Positions 27,959-40,944 are shown, numbered from the stretch's first letter. The stretch: DNA of 64,000 bases from Ramlibacter pinisoli (GCF_009758015.1 NZ_WSEL01000006.1:124001-188000), one strand, 5' to 3'. Notes: a model not told the origin generated them from the sequence alone. Numbers and translations: made by a program.

Positions 27959-30052
27959 ATGACCGAACTGCGCAACGTCGAAGCCGATCTCTCGCGCTTT
28001 CGCACGCGGGTGCTGGCCGCCAGCCTGGTCGTGCTGGTGTGCTTCCTGCTGCTGGCCATGCGGCTGGTCTACCTGCAGGTGTACCGCCACGAGGACCTGA
28101 GCGAGCAGGCCGAGAACAACCGCACGGCGATCGTGCCCATCGTGCCCAACCGCGGGCTGATCCTGGACCGCAACGGCATCGTGCTGGCCACCAACTACTC
28201 GGCCTACACGCTGGAGATCACGCCCTCGCGGCTGACCGACACGCTGGAGCGCACGATCGAGGACCTGGGCCAGGTGATCGACATCACGGCGCGCGACAAG
28301 CGGCGCTTCCGCAAGCTGCTGGAGGAGTCCAAGGGCTTCGAGTCACTGCCCATCCGCACCAAGCTCACCGACGAGGAAGTGGCGAAGTTCGCCGCCCAGC
28401 GCTACCGCTATCCCGGCGTCGAGATCAAGGCCCGCCTGTTCCGCAACTATCCCTGGGGCGAGCTGGCCAGCCACGTGATCGGCTACATCGGCCGCATCAA
28501 CCAGGCCGAGAAGAAGACGATGGAGGACTGGGACGACGAGGACCAAGCCAACTACCGCGGCACCGAATACATCGGCAAGCTGGGCGTGGAACACAGCTTC
28601 GAGCGCCAGCTGCACGGCCTGACCGGCGTCGAGCAGGTCGAGACCTCGGCCGGCGGGCGCGCCGTGCGCAAGCTGGCCAGCAGCCCCGCCACGCCCGGCA
28701 ACACCGTCAAGCTGGGCCTGGACATCCGGCTGCAGAAGCTGGTGGAGGACCTGTACGGCAACCGGCGCGGCGCCCTGGTGGCGCTGGACCCGCGCACCGG
28801 CGAGATCCTGGCCTTCGTCTCCAAGCCCACCTTCGACCCCAACCTGTTCGTCGACGGCATCGACGTCGAGAACTGGCAGGCCCTGAACGAGTCGATCGAC
28901 AAGCCGCTGCTCAACCGCGCGCTGCGCGGCACCTACCCGCCCGGCTCGACCTTCAAGCCCTTCATGGCGCTGGCCGCGCTGGAGACCGGCAAGCGCACCC
29001 CCAGCCAGGCCATCTCGGACCCGGGCTACTTCTGGTTCGGCAACCACAAGTTCCGCGACGACAAGGAAGGCGGGCACGGCATGGTCGACATGTACCGCTC
29101 GATCGTGCAGTCGTGCGACACCTACTACTACATGCTCGCCAACGACATGGGCGTGGACCTCATGCACGAGCAGATGTCGCACTTCGGCTTCGGTGAGATC
29201 ACCGGCATCGACATCGCCGGCGAGTCGCGCGGGCTGCTGCCGTCCACCGAGTGGAAGCGCCGCGCCTACCGCAAGCCCGAACAGCAGAAGTGGTACGCCG
29301 GCGAGACCATCTCGCTGGGCATCGGGCAGGGCTACAACAACTTCACCATCCTGCAGATCGCCACCGCCACGGCCACGGTGGCCAACAACGGCGCTCGCAT
29401 GAAGCCGCACCTGGTCAGCGAGGTGGTCGACCTCAGCACCCGGCAGTCGCAGAAGATCGCGCCCGAGCAGGTCGGCCAGCTCACGGCGCGGCCGGAGAAC
29501 CTGGCCGTCATCCGCAAGGCCCTGGTGGGCGTGAACATCGAGGGGACCTCGGCGGCGGCGTTCCGCGGCGCCGCCTACACCAGCGGCGGCAAGACCGGCA
29601 CGGCCCAGGTCATCACGATCGCGCAGAACCAGAAGTACAACGCCTCGCAGATGGACGAGCGCCACCGCGACCACGCCCTGTACATGGCCTATGCGCCGGC
29701 CGAGGAGCCGAAGATCGCGCTGGCCATGGTGGTCGAGAACGTCGGCTTCGGCGGCGCCAACGCGGCGCCGATCGCGCGCCGCGTGTTCGACTACTGGCTG
29801 CAGGGCCTGTACCCGAGCGAGGAAGACATGGCGGCGGTGCAGAAGGGCCAGGCCACCACGCCGGTCGGCAAGCCGCGCAACGCCGCCGACATCGCCTGGC
29901 CGGGCGCCCAGGCCGCCACGGCCAGCGGCCCGGTGGCGGCCGCTTCGGTGCCTGCCGGCCCCGCCAGTGCGCCGTCCGCACCTGCTGCCACCGCGGCCGC
30001 AGCCGTCGCCCTGCCGGCCGCCAGCGCGGTGCCGGTGCGCGCCCGCCGCTAG
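27959..30052 (+). CDS. mrdA: Penicillin-binding protein 2 (peptidoglycan D,D-transpeptidase)
   Basis: 697 residues. One membrane anchor (VLAASLVVLVCFLLLAMRLVYL, about 20-41) precedes a dimerisation domain starting NRGLILDRNG. The transpeptidase domain has Ser330 in STFK, SCD for the second motif and Lys545 in KTGTAQ, matching E. coli PBP2 numbering almost exactly. It crosslinks the lateral wall with RodA and MreBCD. An Ala/Pro-rich tail of about 60 residues after the catalytic domain is longer than in E. coli. rodA does not follow; a convergent hydrolase gene does. Confidence 0.96.
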   Translation: MTELRNVEADLSRFRTRVLAASLVVLVCFLLLAMRLVYLQVYRHEDLSEQAENNRTAIVPIVPNRGLILDRNGIVLATNYSAYTLEITPSRLTDTLERTIEDLGQVIDITARDKRRFRKLLEESKGFESLPIRTKLTDEEVAKFAAQRYRYPGVEIKARLFRNYPWGELASHVIGYIGRINQAEKKTMEDWDDEDQANYRGTEYIGKLGVEHSFERQLHGLTGVEQVETSAGGRAVRKLASSPATPGNTVKLGLDIRLQKLVEDLYGNRRGALVALDPRTGEILAFVSKPTFDPNLFVDGIDVENWQALNESIDKPLLNRALRGTYPPGSTFKPFMALAALETGKRTPSQAISDPGYFWFGNHKFRDDKEGGHGMVDMYRSIVQSCDTYYYMLANDMGVDLMHEQMSHFGFGEITGIDIAGESRGLLPSTEWKRRAYRKPEQQKWYAGETISLGIGQGYNNFTILQIATATATVANNGARMKPHLVSEVVDLSTRQSQKIAPEQVGQLTARPENLAVIRKALVGVNIEGTSAAAFRGAAYTSGGKTGTAQVITIAQNQKYNASQMDERHRDHALYMAYAPAEEPKIALAMVVENVGFGGANAAPIARRVFDYWLQGLYPSEEDMAAVQKGQATTPVGKPRNAADIAWPGAQAATASGPVAAASVPAGPASAPSAPAATAAAAVALPAASAVPVRARR

Positions 30053-30073
30053 CGCTGCTGCCGCCGCCGCGCC

Positions 30074-31114
30074 TCAGGGCGAAGCGGCCGCCGGGCGCCC
30101 CAGGCTGCGCAGCAGCCACGCCGTCACCGCGCGCGGCATCCACTGCACGTGCGAGGGCCAGGGTCCGGCCGGGAAGCCGACATGGCCGCCCTGCGCCGGC
30201 CGCCACTGCGTGACCCAGGCACCGTGCGCGTGCAGCGGCGGCAGGCTGGCGGCCGGCACGAACGGATCGTTGGCCGCGTTGAGCAGCAGCGCCGGGATGC
30301 GGATGCCCGGCAGGTACGGCTTGGCCGAGGCCCGGGCGTAGTAGTCGTCGGCGTCGCGGAAGCCGTGCAGCGGCGCGGTGAACACGTTGTCGAAGGCGTA
30401 CAGGTCACGCGCGGCGCGCAGGGCCTGCGCATCGAACAGGCCGGGGTGCTGGCCGAGCTTGCGCAGCGCCTTGGGGCGCATGGTGCGCAGGAACATGCTG
30501 GTGTAGACGAGGCGGTTGAAGCCGCGCCCGATCGCCACCGCGCCGGCCGCCAGGTCGAGCGGCGAGCACACCGCCGCCACCGCGCCGGCCAGCCGCACCG
30601 CCTGCTCGCCGGCCTCGCCGGCCCAGCGCATCAGCGCATTGCCGCCCAGCGAGACACCCACGGCCAGCAGCGGCCCGGCGTGCCGGCCGCGCAGGCGCTC
30701 CAGCACCCAGTGGATCTCCTCGTGGTCGCCCGAGTGGTAGGCCCGCGGCCCCATGTTGATCTCGCCGCTGCAGCCGCGGAAGTGCGGCACCACGAACGCC
30801 AGCCCGTGCGCCCGCGCCACGTCGGCGAAAGCCTCGGCGTAGTGGCTGCGCGAGGAGCCCTCCAGGCCGTGGAACAGCACCAGCAGCGGCGCGCCGGCGG
30901 CCGGCGCGGCGTCGTCCAGCCAGTCGAGGTCGATGAAGTCGCCGTCCGGCGTGGTCCAGCGCTCGCGCCGGTAGCGCGGTGCGCCGGCGAGGGTGCGGCG
31001 GCCGAACAGCGCCGGCCAGATGGTCTGCAGGTTGCCGCCCGGCAGCCAGCGGGGCGCCGCGTAGTCGCCAACGTCGGTCCCGGCCGCCGCCGCTGCACGC
31101 GCCGCGGCGTCCAT
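30074..31114 (-). CDS. Alpha/beta hydrolase, YheT/ABHD type
   Basis: 346 residues. Landmarks: PRWLPGGNLQTIWPALFGRR at the N-terminus, LLVLFHGLEGSSRSHY, the oxyanion/cap segment VPHFRGCSGEIN, nucleophile elbow GVSLGGNAL with the Ser, the acid in LLNAANDPFVP and the histidine in GGHVGFP. The COG0429/YheT family consists of esterases of unclear physiological substrate. Its start overlaps the NTF2-like gene stop by 1 bp (TGATG), so the pair is one operon. Confidence 0.88.
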   Translation of the reverse strand: MDAAARAAAAAGTDVGDYAAPRWLPGGNLQTIWPALFGRRTLAGAPRYRRERWTTPDGDFIDLDWLDDAAPAAGAPLLVLFHGLEGSSRSHYAEAFADVARAHGLAFVVPHFRGCSGEINMGPRAYHSGDHEEIHWVLERLRGRHAGPLLAVGVSLGGNALMRWAGEAGEQAVRLAGAVAAVCSPLDLAAGAVAIGRGFNRLVYTSMFLRTMRPKALRKLGQHPGLFDAQALRAARDLYAFDNVFTAPLHGFRDADDYYARASAKPYLPGIRIPALLLNAANDPFVPAASLPPLHAHGAWVTQWRPAQGGHVGFPAGPWPSHVQWMPRAVTAWLLRSLGRPAAASP

Positions 31115-31563
31115 CAGTGCAGCACCGACGGCGTGCCGGAGACCTCCTGGATCTCGCTCGGCGTGCCGGGACTCGCGTGGTGCGCGACCAGGCGCCAGCC
31201 CTGCGCGGTCTTGTGCCAGATGTTGGTGGCGATTACCCAGGCGTGGCGCGGGCCCTGCGGCGTGAGCACCTCCACCTTCTCCAGCAGGTTGTGCACGCAG
31301 CTGGCCAGCGACTCGATCTTGCGCACCCGCTCGGGCCAGGCGCGGATGCTGCCGTTGGCGAACATGGCCTCGAAGGTGGCGCGGATGGCGACGGCGCCGA
31401 CCACGCGCGGGCCGCCCGGGTGGATGCAGACGATGTCGTCCTCGTCGGCCCAGCAGGCCATCAGCTTGTCGATGTCGGCGTTCTGCAGCGCGTCGTAGAA
31501 CGCCGCCTCCACGTCGTCGGCGTTGCCTTCCAGATTGGCCGCCTGCAGTTTGGACTTGCGCAT
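31114..31563 (-). CDS. NTF2/SnoaL-like protein
   Basis: 149 residues of the cone-shaped NTF2-like fold: AAFYDALQNADIDKLMACWADEDDIVCIHPGGPRVVG, then WVIATNIWHKTAQGWRLVAHHASP. Proteins of this kind bind small ligands or act as simple isomerases or hydrolases; the ligand is unknown. ATG at 31563 is preferred over TTG at 31572. It lies between the Rossmann protein (10 bp) and the YheT-type hydrolase (1-bp overlap), in one operon. Confidence 0.82.
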   Translation of the reverse strand: MRKSKLQAANLEGNADDVEAAFYDALQNADIDKLMACWADEDDIVCIHPGGPRVVGAVAIRATFEAMFANGSIRAWPERVRKIESLASCVHNLLEKVEVLTPQGPRHAWVIATNIWHKTAQGWRLVAHHASPGTPSEIQEVSGTPSVLH

Positions 31564-31573
31564 GGCCCGCAAT

Positions 31574-32332
31574 TTAGCCGGATTCGGCGCCCAGCCACTC
31601 GTGCACGGCGCGCTGCACGTCGCCCTGGGCCGCGTGCCACACCAGCTCGGACGACGCGATGTGGATGCCGGGCGGCGACGCCTGCAGCGCGGCCGACACG
31701 AACTCGGCCACCTTGGGCGAGCGCACCGGCTGCTCGCTGCTGGGCACCATGTAGCCGAACACGGACAACATGAAGCGGGCCAGCCGCGGCAGCAGCGCGC
31801 CTCCGCCGGCCGGCGCCGGCTTCTGCGCCGAGCGGACGATCAGCAGGCGGTCGAAGCCCAGCGTGGCGACGGCGTGTTCGTCCAGGCTGGCCAGCCCGCG
31901 CTTGAGGGCCTCGGGCAGGCGCGCCTGGGCGTGCGGCAGCACCACCGCCAGCGTGCCGACGCCGCTGCGGCGCATCCACTGCGCCAGCGCCGGCAGCTGC
32001 TGCGGCGTGGGCGTCCACAGCGCCCGCTCGCGGTCGTGGAACAGGCGCGGCGGGTCGAACAGCACGATGCCGGTATCGGCGGCGCCCGGCGGCCAGCTGG
32101 CCGGGTCGTCGTTGGGCACCAGGGTCGTGCCGACGCCGCGCAGGCCGGCGGTGATCGGCTCGCGCGCGAGCACCTGGGTTGCGGCGTAGCGCTGCTGGCC
32201 GACCAGGCGGCGCAGCACCTCGTTGCCCAGCACGCCGGTGGCGCCCGCGATGACCAGCCGCAACCCGCGCGCAGGCGCCGGGCCGGCCCCGCGCGCAGCC
32301 GCCCGCAGGGCTTGAATCGGCGACTCGCCCAT
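31574..32332 (-). CDS. NAD(P)-binding Rossmann-fold protein
   Basis: 252 residues. The dinucleotide-binding segment LRLVIAGATGVLGNEVLRRL (about 25-44) is clear. The rest resembles atypical short-chain reductases (LAVVLPHAQARLPEALKRGL, FDRLLIVRSAQ) without the classical YxxxK. Substrate and activity are unknown. ATG at 32332 gives a compact N-terminus; further in-frame ATG codons exist upstream. It is divergent from lemA with only 43 bases between starts. Confidence 0.75.
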   Translation of the reverse strand: MGESPIQALRAAARGAGPAPARGLRLVIAGATGVLGNEVLRRLVGQQRYAATQVLAREPITAGLRGVGTTLVPNDDPASWPPGAADTGIVLFDPPRLFHDRERALWTPTPQQLPALAQWMRRSGVGTLAVVLPHAQARLPEALKRGLASLDEHAVATLGFDRLLIVRSAQKPAPAGGGALLPRLARFMLSVFGYMVPSSEQPVRSPKVAEFVSAALQASPPGIHIASSELVWHAAQGDVQRAVHEWLGAESG

Positions 32333-32375
32333 CGCATCTATGCTACCGTCGCCCACCCCTCCAAGGAGAAGCCGG

Positions 32376-32969
32376 ATGAAACGTTGGCTCGTGGTCCTCG
32401 CTGCCGTGCTGGCCCTGTCCGGCTGTGGCTACAACGACTTCCAGCGGCTCGACGAACAGACCCGCTCCGCCTGGTCGGAAGTGCTCAACCAGTACCAGCG
32501 CCGCGCCGACCTGGTGCCCAACCTGGTGGCCACCGTGAAGGGCGAGGCCAACTTCGAGCAGGAGACGCTGACCAAGGTGGTCGAGGCGCGCGCCAAGGCC
32601 ACCTCGATGCAGGTGACGCCCGAGGTGCTGAACAACCCCGAGGCGTTCCAGAAGTTCCAGCAGGCGCAGGGCGAGCTCTCCAGCGCCCTCAGCCGGCTGA
32701 TGGTGGTGAGCGAGCGCTACCCCGACCTGAAGGCCAACCAGGGCTTTCGCGACCTGCGGGTGCAGCTCGAAGGCACCGAGAACCGCATCACCGTGGCGCG
32801 CAACCGCTACATCCAGGCGGTGCAGCAGTACAACGTGCTGGCGCGCAGCTTCCCGACCAACCTCACCGCCATGGCGTTCGGCTACCAGCCCAAGCCCAGC
32901 TTCACGGTGCAGAACGAGGCCCAGATCACGGCCCCGCCGCAGGTGGATTTCGGCACCCCGAAGAAGTAG
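32376..32969 (+). CDS. LemA family lipoprotein
   Basis: 197 residues. A signal with lipobox LALSGC gives Cys17; the LemA domain follows (YNDFQRLDEQTRSAWSEV, QRRADLVPNLVATVKG, RLMVVSERYPDLKANQGF, TENRITVARNRYI). AAGGAG precedes the ATG. It is a helical periplasmic protein of poorly known role, regularly linked with TPM-domain genes as here, where two follow. The three are one operon. Confidence 0.93.
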   Translation: MKRWLVVLAAVLALSGCGYNDFQRLDEQTRSAWSEVLNQYQRRADLVPNLVATVKGEANFEQETLTKVVEARAKATSMQVTPEVLNNPEAFQKFQQAQGELSSALSRLMVVSERYPDLKANQGFRDLRVQLEGTENRITVARNRYIQAVQQYNVLARSFPTNLTAMAFGYQPKPSFTVQNEAQITAPPQVDFGTPKK

Positions 32970-32981
32970 GGCGGCGCCGGC

Positions 32982-33890
32982 GTGCAGCGCCTCCTCGCGC
33001 TCGTCCTGGCCGCCCTGTGCTGGGCCGGCCTGGCCTGCGCCCAGGACGTCCAGCCGGTGCCGGCGCTCGCCGCCCGCGTCATCGACCAGACCGGCACGCT
33101 CGACGCCATCGAGCACCAGGGCCTGGAGGACAAGCTGGCCGCCTTCGAGCGCAGCAAGGGCACCCAGATCGCCGTGCTGATGGTCGCGACCACCCAGCCC
33201 GAGGACATCGCCAGCTACGCCAACCGGGTCGCCAACGCATGGAAGATCGGTCGGCGCGAGGTCGGCGACGGCGTGCTGCTGGTGGTTGCCAAGGACGACC
33301 GCAAGGCGCGCATCGAGGTCGCCAAGACGCTGGAAGGGGCGGTGCCGGACCTGGCGGCGCGGCAGATCATCGACAGCGCGATCACGCCCCGGTTCCGGCA
33401 GAACGACTTCGCCGGCGGCCTGCGCGCGGCGATCGACCAGCTCACCGCGCGCATCAGCGGCGAGGCACTGCCGGCGCCCGCGCCGCCGCCGTCGCGCCAG
33501 GGCAGCGCCGGCTTCGACTGGGTCGACAGTGCCATCTTCCTGTTCTTCGCCGTGCCGATAGGCGGTGCCGTGCTGCGCGGCCTGCTCGGCCGCCGGCTCG
33601 GCTCGCTGGCCACCGGCGGTGCGATCGGCACGCTCGCCCTGCTGTTCACGCAGAGCCTGCTGGTCGCTGCGGTGGCGGCCCTGGTGGCCCTGCTCTTCTC
33701 GCTGTTCTCCACCGCCGGCCTGGGCGGTGCCCGCCAGCGGAGCTGGGGCGGAGGGCCCTGGATCGGTGGCGGCGGGTTCGGCGGCGGCGGTGGTGGGGGC
33801 TGGAGCGGCGGCGGTGGCGGCGGTGGCGGAGGCTTCAGTTCCGGCGGCGGCGGCGACTTCGGTGGCGGCGGCGCCTCGGGGGACTGGTGA
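32982..33890 (+). CDS. TPM-domain membrane protein with Gly-rich tail
   Basis: 302 residues with a GTG start. A signal peptide (RLLALVLAALCWAGLACAQ) is followed by a periplasmic TPM domain (about 25-165: ARVIDQTGTLDA, KGTQIAVLMVATTQPEDI, GDGVLLVVAKDDRKARIEV), two to three membrane segments (about 180-245), and a tail of about 55 residues that is mostly Gly with Ser and Trp and ends GGGGASGDW. The pattern matches YgcG-type proteins. It overlaps the next TPM gene by 1 bp (TGATG). Confidence 0.9.
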   Translation: MQRLLALVLAALCWAGLACAQDVQPVPALAARVIDQTGTLDAIEHQGLEDKLAAFERSKGTQIAVLMVATTQPEDIASYANRVANAWKIGRREVGDGVLLVVAKDDRKARIEVAKTLEGAVPDLAARQIIDSAITPRFRQNDFAGGLRAAIDQLTARISGEALPAPAPPPSRQGSAGFDWVDSAIFLFFAVPIGGAVLRGLLGRRLGSLATGGAIGTLALLFTQSLLVAAVAALVALLFSLFSTAGLGGARQRSWGGGPWIGGGGFGGGGGGGWSGGGGGGGGGFSSGGGGDFGGGGASGDW

Positions 33891-34396
33891 TGCTGGCCCG
33901 CCTCGCCCGCCTGCTGCGCCACCGCTGGCACGACGACGACGCCCGCCGGGCACTGCCGCCCGAGCTGGTGGAACGGCTGACCCGCCGGGTGGGCGCGAGC
34001 GAGCAGCGCCACACCGGCGAGGTGCGCATCTGCATCGAGGCCGCGCTGCCCCTGAGCTATCTGTGGCGCGATGCCACGGCGCGCGAGCGGGCCGTGGTCC
34101 TGTTCGGCAAGCTGCGGGTGTGGGACACCGAGCAGAACAACGGCGTGCTGATCTACCTGCTGCTGGTCGAGCATGCGATCGAGATCGTGGCCGACCGCGG
34201 CCTGGCGCAGCGGGTAGATCCCGGCGAGTGGCAGCGCATCGTGCAGCGCATGGGCAGCGCGTTCCGCGAGCAGCGCTTCGAGGAAGGCCTGACGCAGGCG
34301 CTGGCGGAGGTCTCGGCGCTGCTGGTGGAACATTTCCCGGCGGCCCCTGGCGCGGCCAACCCCAACGAGCTGCCGGACGAGCCGGTGCTCGGCTGA
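33890..34396 (+). CDS. Cytoplasmic TPM-domain protein
   Basis: 168 residues. A TPM/Psb32-like domain without signal peptide: TGEVRICIEAALPLSYLWRD, RAVVLFGKLRVWDTEQNNGVLIYLLLVEHAIEIVADRG. It is coupled by TGATG to the preceding TPM membrane protein. LemA-TPM-TPM triplets are common in proteobacteria; the function is unknown. Confidence 0.88.
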   Translation: MLARLARLLRHRWHDDDARRALPPELVERLTRRVGASEQRHTGEVRICIEAALPLSYLWRDATARERAVVLFGKLRVWDTEQNNGVLIYLLLVEHAIEIVADRGLAQRVDPGEWQRIVQRMGSAFREQRFEEGLTQALAEVSALLVEHFPAAPGAANPNELPDEPVLG

Positions 34397-34472
34397 GCCA
34401 GCCGGATCAACCGCTTACCCACACCGGCGCCGGACGGGCTATCCTGCGGGTTCCAATCCACGGCGCATCAAC

Positions 34473-34637
34473 ATGGACTTCGGAGACGACCTCCTCGCCC
34501 TCGTGGCTGCCAGCCTGTCGTTGGCCGTCTGCCTGGCGGCCTGGGCCCGCCGCGGCGTGGCCCCGCGCCGGCAGCTGCGCAAGATGATGGGCATGGGCGC
34601 CCTGCTCGGCGCCGCGGCGCTGCTGCTGGTCGACTGA
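34473..34637 (+). CDS. Small membrane protein, 54 residues
   Basis: The reading frame MDFGDDLLALVAASLSLAVC continues to two predicted membrane helices (about 7-25 and 39-53) joined by a basic loop (RRGVAPRRQLRK). It ends with a stop 30 bases before a bidirectional terminator. A TATCCT box at 34440-34445 may be its own -10. No family is recognised; the compact hydrophobic-basic-hydrophobic plan and the terminator support a real gene. Confidence 0.5.
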   Translation: MDFGDDLLALVAASLSLAVCLAAWARRGVAPRRQLRKMMGMGALLGAAALLLVD

Positions 34638-34666
34638 CGGCCACGCGGCCACCAGCCCCCAAACAG

Positions 34667-34690
34667 AAAAGGCGCCCCGCGGGCGCCTTC
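34667..34690. terminator. Bidirectional terminator between small membrane protein and binding protein genes
   Basis: GGCGCCC-CGC-GGGCGCC (34671-34687), flanked by AAAA and TTC. On the minus strand the stem is followed by TTTTCTGTTT, a good intrinsic terminator for the substrate-binding protein gene; on the plus strand it is weaker. Confidence 0.8.
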
Positions 34691-34707
34691 GATCCGGACT
34701 GCCTGCG

Positions 34708-35811
34708 TCAGTCGCGCACTTCGCCGTTGGGCCGCAGCAGCGCCATGCCGACGTAGCTGCCGCCATGGTGGAAGTCGGGCTTGAAGTGCACGACATAGCC
34801 GCCGGCGTCGTAGCGGCCCAGGGCCGCCAGGCTCTTGTGCAGCGAGGCGCGCGACACCTCCTTGCCGGAGCGGCGCATGCCTTCGACCAGCACCTTGGCC
34901 GCGATGCACGATTCGAGCGAGGTGACCGACATCGCGTCCTTCATGCCGGCGGCGGTCCAGGCCTCGTTGCACTCGCGCACCACCGGCACCGCGTTGGCCC
35001 GCGGCGTCGGCACGGTGATGGAGACCGACACGCCGGTGGCGTCGGGGCCGAGCGCCTTGGCCAGCTGGCTGGCGCCGGCGAACGACAGGCTGGTCACCAT
35101 GGCGCCGCCCTTGCCGGCAGCCTTGATCTTCTTGATCAACTGGGCGGCGGGTGCGTACAGCGTGGTGACCACCAGCACGTTCGGCTCCGACGCGATGGTG
35201 TCCTTGACGTTCTGGTCGGTGATGTCGGCGTTGCGCTTGATGGACACCGACACCGGCGTGCGGTTGAACTTCTTGAGGACGTTGGCCACGGTCTCGAAGT
35301 TCTGCTTGCCGACCGCATCGTCGTAGTGCAGCACCGTGACCCGGGTGCTGCCCAGGCTGCCCCAGAAGTTGATGATCTTCTCGATCTCGTCACCGTAGGT
35401 GGCACGCACGGTGTAGACGTACTCGTTCTGCTTGCGGATGGTGTCGGCGCCGGTGAACGGCGCGAAGAACGGCACCCGCTTGTCGCTGACCGTGGGCATG
35501 GCGGGGATGCTCAGGGTCGACGAGGCGTAGCCGAACAGGGCCACCGCGCCTTCGTCCTCGACCAACTTGTGCGTGTTCTCGCCGGCCAGCTTGGTGTCGT
35601 TCTTGTCGTCCAGCGTCACCAGCTTGAGTTTGCCGCCGCCGATGCCGCCGGCGTCGTTGACCTTCTTGAAGTAGGCCAGCGCCCCGTTGCGGATGTCGTT
35701 ACCGAGTTCGGCATTGCCGCCGGTCAGCGGTGCCGATTGGCCGACCACGATGTCGGCGGCGAAGGCCGCGGGCGTGGCCGCCAGGAGGAATGTGCAGAAC
35801 AGCTTGCGCAT
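34708..35811 (-). CDS. ABC transporter substrate-binding protein (LivK/Leu-Ile-Val type)
   Basis: 367 residues. A signal peptide (RKLFCTFLLAATPAAFAA) is followed by DIVVGQSAPLTGGNAELG, KLKLVTLDDKNDTKLAGENT and LFGYASSTLSIPAMP, typical of periplasmic binding proteins of the HAAT family. Ligands are usually branched-chain amino acids, amides or aromatic acids. No permease or ATPase genes are nearby, so it is an orphan receptor with a partner elsewhere. The ATG at 35811 starts the signal peptide, with a GAGGA upstream. Confidence 0.92.
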   Translation of the reverse strand: MRKLFCTFLLAATPAAFAADIVVGQSAPLTGGNAELGNDIRNGALAYFKKVNDAGGIGGGKLKLVTLDDKNDTKLAGENTHKLVEDEGAVALFGYASSTLSIPAMPTVSDKRVPFFAPFTGADTIRKQNEYVYTVRATYGDEIEKIINFWGSLGSTRVTVLHYDDAVGKQNFETVANVLKKFNRTPVSVSIKRNADITDQNVKDTIASEPNVLVVTTLYAPAAQLIKKIKAAGKGGAMVTSLSFAGASQLAKALGPDATGVSVSITVPTPRANAVPVVRECNEAWTAAGMKDAMSVTSLESCIAAKVLVEGMRRSGKEVSRASLHKSLAALGRYDAGGYVVHFKPDFHHGGSYVGMALLRPNGEVRD

Positions 35812-35930
35812 GGGGATCCTCAACAATGCCGGACAGTCTATTGGCTTCAGGTTCCTGTTACCACTGGTTGCGACACGGGAACGACTCCCCGGCGCAACAC
35901 AGCGGCCGCAACCGAGGGAAAGCCCTGACG

Positions 35931-35961
35931 AAAAAGAAAAGCCCCGGTCGGAGACCGGGGC
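35931..35961 (-). terminator. Intrinsic terminator of the atp operon
   Basis: On the minus strand, GCCCCGGTC-TCC-GACCGGGGC (9-bp perfect stem) is followed by TTTTCTTTTT. It lies 70 bases after the atpC stop. Confidence 0.9.
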
Positions 35962-35999
35962 TTGAGTGCGCTGGTTTTTCTTAGCGCTTGTTCGGTTGG

Positions 36000-36021
36000 C
36001 TGCGCGGGCGGGCCCGCGCAG
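36000..36021 (-). other. Stable hairpin directly after atpC
   Basis: CTGCGCGGGC / GCCCGCGCAG is a perfect 10-bp inverted repeat with a 2-base loop, 9 bases after the atpC stop. It has no T-run. Being upstream of the true terminator, it may protect the 3' end of the atp mRNA from exonucleases. Confidence 0.6.
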
Positions 36022-36030
36022 CGGGATCCT

Positions 36031-36459
36031 TTACCGCTTCTGGCGGTACTTCTGCAGGGCGGCGATCTGGGCCGCCATGATGGCCAGTTCGGACTGCGCC
36101 TTGGCGATGTCGACCTCGCTGCGGGCGTTGCGCAGCGCCTCCTCGGCGGCGCGCTTGGCCTCGCCGGCCTTCTGCTCGTCGAGGTCCTTGCCGCGGATGG
36201 CGGTGTCGGACAGCACCGTGACGCGGTTCGGCTGCACCTCCAGGATGCCACCGGCCACGAACACGAACTCCTCGCCGCCGTCGGCCTTCTCGATGCGCAC
36301 CGAGCCGGGCCGCACGCGCGTGATGAGCGGCGTGTGGCGCGGGTAGATGCCGAGCTCGCCGGCCTCGCCGGGCAGGGCGACGAAACGCGCCTCGCCCGAG
36401 AAGATCGACTCCTCGGCGCTCACCACGTCGACGTGGATGGTGTGCGTGGGATCTGCCAT
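36031..36459 (-). CDS. atpC: F0F1 ATP synthase subunit epsilon
   Basis: 142 residues: an N-terminal beta-sandwich ([40 protein letters not shown]) and a C-terminal helical hairpin rich in Ala/Glu/Arg ([20 protein letters not shown]). It couples rotation to catalysis and can inhibit ATP hydrolysis. It is the last gene of the atp operon. Confidence 0.97.
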   Translation of the reverse strand: MADPTHTIHVDVVSAEESIFSGEARFVALPGEAGELGIYPRHTPLITRVRPGSVRIEKADGGEEFVFVAGGILEVQPNRVTVLSDTAIRGKDLDEQKAGEAKRAAEEALRNARSEVDIAKAQSELAIMAAQIAALQKYRQKR

Positions 36460-36463
36460 GACG

Positions 36464-38787
<2,324 letters not shown>

Positions 38788-38813
38788 TGCCGATTTCCTT
38801 GGTTGCTGGCGTC

Positions 38814-40367
<1,554 letters not shown>

Positions 40368-40401
40368 GACTCGTTCCTTGTGTGCTTGGGGGCGAAACGG
40401 C

Positions 40402-40932
40402 TTACGCCGTCAGCGCGACTTTCATTTGTTCGAGACGGGCCTTGACCGAGGTGTCGAGCACCTCGTCGCCGACCACCACGCGGATCCCACCGATCAGGGA
40501 GGCATCCTCCTGCACGGTGACGTTGAGCCTGCGGCCGAACCGCTTCTCCAGCGCCTGCGCCACCTCGCCCAGCTGCGCGGCCGGGATCGGGAAGGCGCTG
40601 TAGACCACCGCGTCGGAGGCGCCGCCCAGGGCGTTCTTCATCGCGCGGAACTGGGCCGCCGCCTCGGGGAGCGCGGCCAGGCGGCCGTTCTCGATCACCG
40701 TGCGCAGGAAGTTCTGCGCCACCGGCGGCAGCGGCTCGCGCACGATGCCGACGATCAGGTCGTAGACCTCGCGGTCGGTGACCCTGGGGTTGCCGGCGTA
40801 CTGCAGCAGCCGCACGTTGCCGGCGACGGACGCCAGCGCGTCCAGCCACTGCGAGGCGCCGTTCAGGTCGCTGCGGGACGACTGGAACAGTGCCTCCGCG
40901 TACGGACGGGCGATGGTGGCGAGTTCGGCCAT
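40402..40932 (-). CDS. atpH: F0F1 ATP synthase subunit delta
   Basis: 176 residues beginning [17 protein letters not shown], with the C-terminal [26 protein letters not shown] typical of the OSCP/delta family. It joins the peripheral stalk to F1. Confidence 0.96.
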   Translation of the reverse strand: MAELATIARPYAEALFQSSRSDLNGASQWLDALASVAGNVRLLQYAGNPRVTDREVYDLIVGIVREPLPPVAQNFLRTVIENGRLAALPEAAAQFRAMKNALGGASDAVVYSAFPIPAAQLGEVAQALEKRFGRRLNVTVQEDASLIGGIRVVVGDEVLDTSVKARLEQMKVALTA

Positions 40933-40944
40933 TCGCGATTCCTC

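Noticed and set aside
33215..34333. Proline-rich minus-strand frame opposite the TPM genes
   Set aside because: The poly-Pro stretch is just the reverse reading of the Gly-rich tail.
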